Assembly: GCA_003427395.1 (NCBI GenBank)
Contig: BFEA01000593.1
Location: 508,916-536,042 of the forward strand
Direction of reading: 5' to 3'
From: Chara braunii
Lineage: Eukaryota > Streptophyta > Charophyceae > Charales > Characeae
DNA length: 27,127 nucleotides
Below are positions 27,058 through 27,127 of the stretch, piece by piece (position 1 is the first letter of the stretch; the number at the start of each line of letters is the position of its first letter). The notes under the pieces are model-generated. The model was given only the letters and a program-made list of their open reading frames with translations. It had not been told where the DNA came from and made no database searches. A program made the translations under genes and the position numbers.

Positions 27058-27127
<70 letters not shown>
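27035..27127 (+). repeat. Repeat unit head plus (GA)n, copy 2, cut by window end
   Basis: CGTGGTGCCCGCTGCTGCTG...CGTTG at 27035-27061 differs from copy 1 at one position and leads into (GA)n at 27062-27127, which runs off the window. The pair suggests a tandem unit of about 364 bp, or two copies of the region just inside an LTR, since TGGYGCCCG resembles some tRNA primer sites. Confidence 0.88.

Larger units (their letters stand above)
26391..27127. other. Right-edge intergenic DNA, no gene seen
   Basis: Contains several CCGGAC/GTCCGG words at 26410-26460 and 26575-26600 (GGTGTCCGG at 26437 pairs with CCGGACAC at 26594). An 18-A run followed by a G run lies at 26477-26500, and two large (GA)n arrays close the window. 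Between the arrays, 26773-27034 is T-rich with no coding signal. Confidence 0.5.

Overview
The window looks like nuclear DNA of a streptophyte green alga. Chara braunii or a close relative is the best guess, because the gypsy-type polyprotein and the LINE-type reverse transcriptase read like families I associate with that genome. This is recognition from memory and was not searched. Only one intact host gene is visible. Nearly everything else is decayed, nested transposable elements and simple repeats.

Layout. (1) 1-2863: no gene recognised; an A-rich tract and other simple repeats, then a GC- and CpG-rich stretch with a long pyrimidine tract, probably the promoter and 5' UTR of the next gene. 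(2) 2864-5230 (+): an uninterrupted 788-codon gene for a CLPTM1-family multipass ER membrane protein, with an extra acidic C-terminal tail ending in KKRR. Its stop codon lies in a three-copy tandem repeat. (3) 5231-10880: 5.6 kb without a credible gene, holding (CA)n(GA)n, a 23-bp minisatellite, a short inverted-repeat element (copy 1), G-rich DNA, ATCA repeats and a degenerate ~90-bp tandem array. (4) 10880-26390 (+): a 5'-truncated LINE remnant containing reverse transcriptase, a C-terminal region and a zf-RVT zinc-binding domain, split by later insertions.

The right half is a four-level nest. The LINE (+) carries a second copy of the ~85-bp inverted-repeat element at 11617-11702. It is also split by a complete but dead Ty3/gypsy element (12190-25261, minus strand) flanked by the target duplication CCAAG; removing the element and one CCAAG restores the LINE reading frame exactly. 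The gypsy element has two LTRs, a primer-binding site, gag with a CCHC knuckle, protease, RT, RNase H, integrase with D,D-35-E, a chromodomain-like C-terminus and a polypurine tract. Its RNase H domain is in turn split by a 3.2-kb insert (15040-18250) with an A-rich end and at least three copies of a ~250-bp repeat. The insert itself has no recognisable gene.

The genes do not form a pathway. The CLPTM1-family gene is the functional content; the rest records successive insertion followed by decay through C-to-T nonsense mutations, frameshifts and altered catalytic residues (NLDD in the gypsy RT, FAND in the LINE RT). I found no CRISPR array, rRNA or confident tRNA, and no clear new enzymatic system. 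The least explained items are the 85-bp inverted-repeat family, the 3.2-kb insert, the long gypsy leader with its own plus-strand TATA box and palindrome, and the repeated unit at the right edge.
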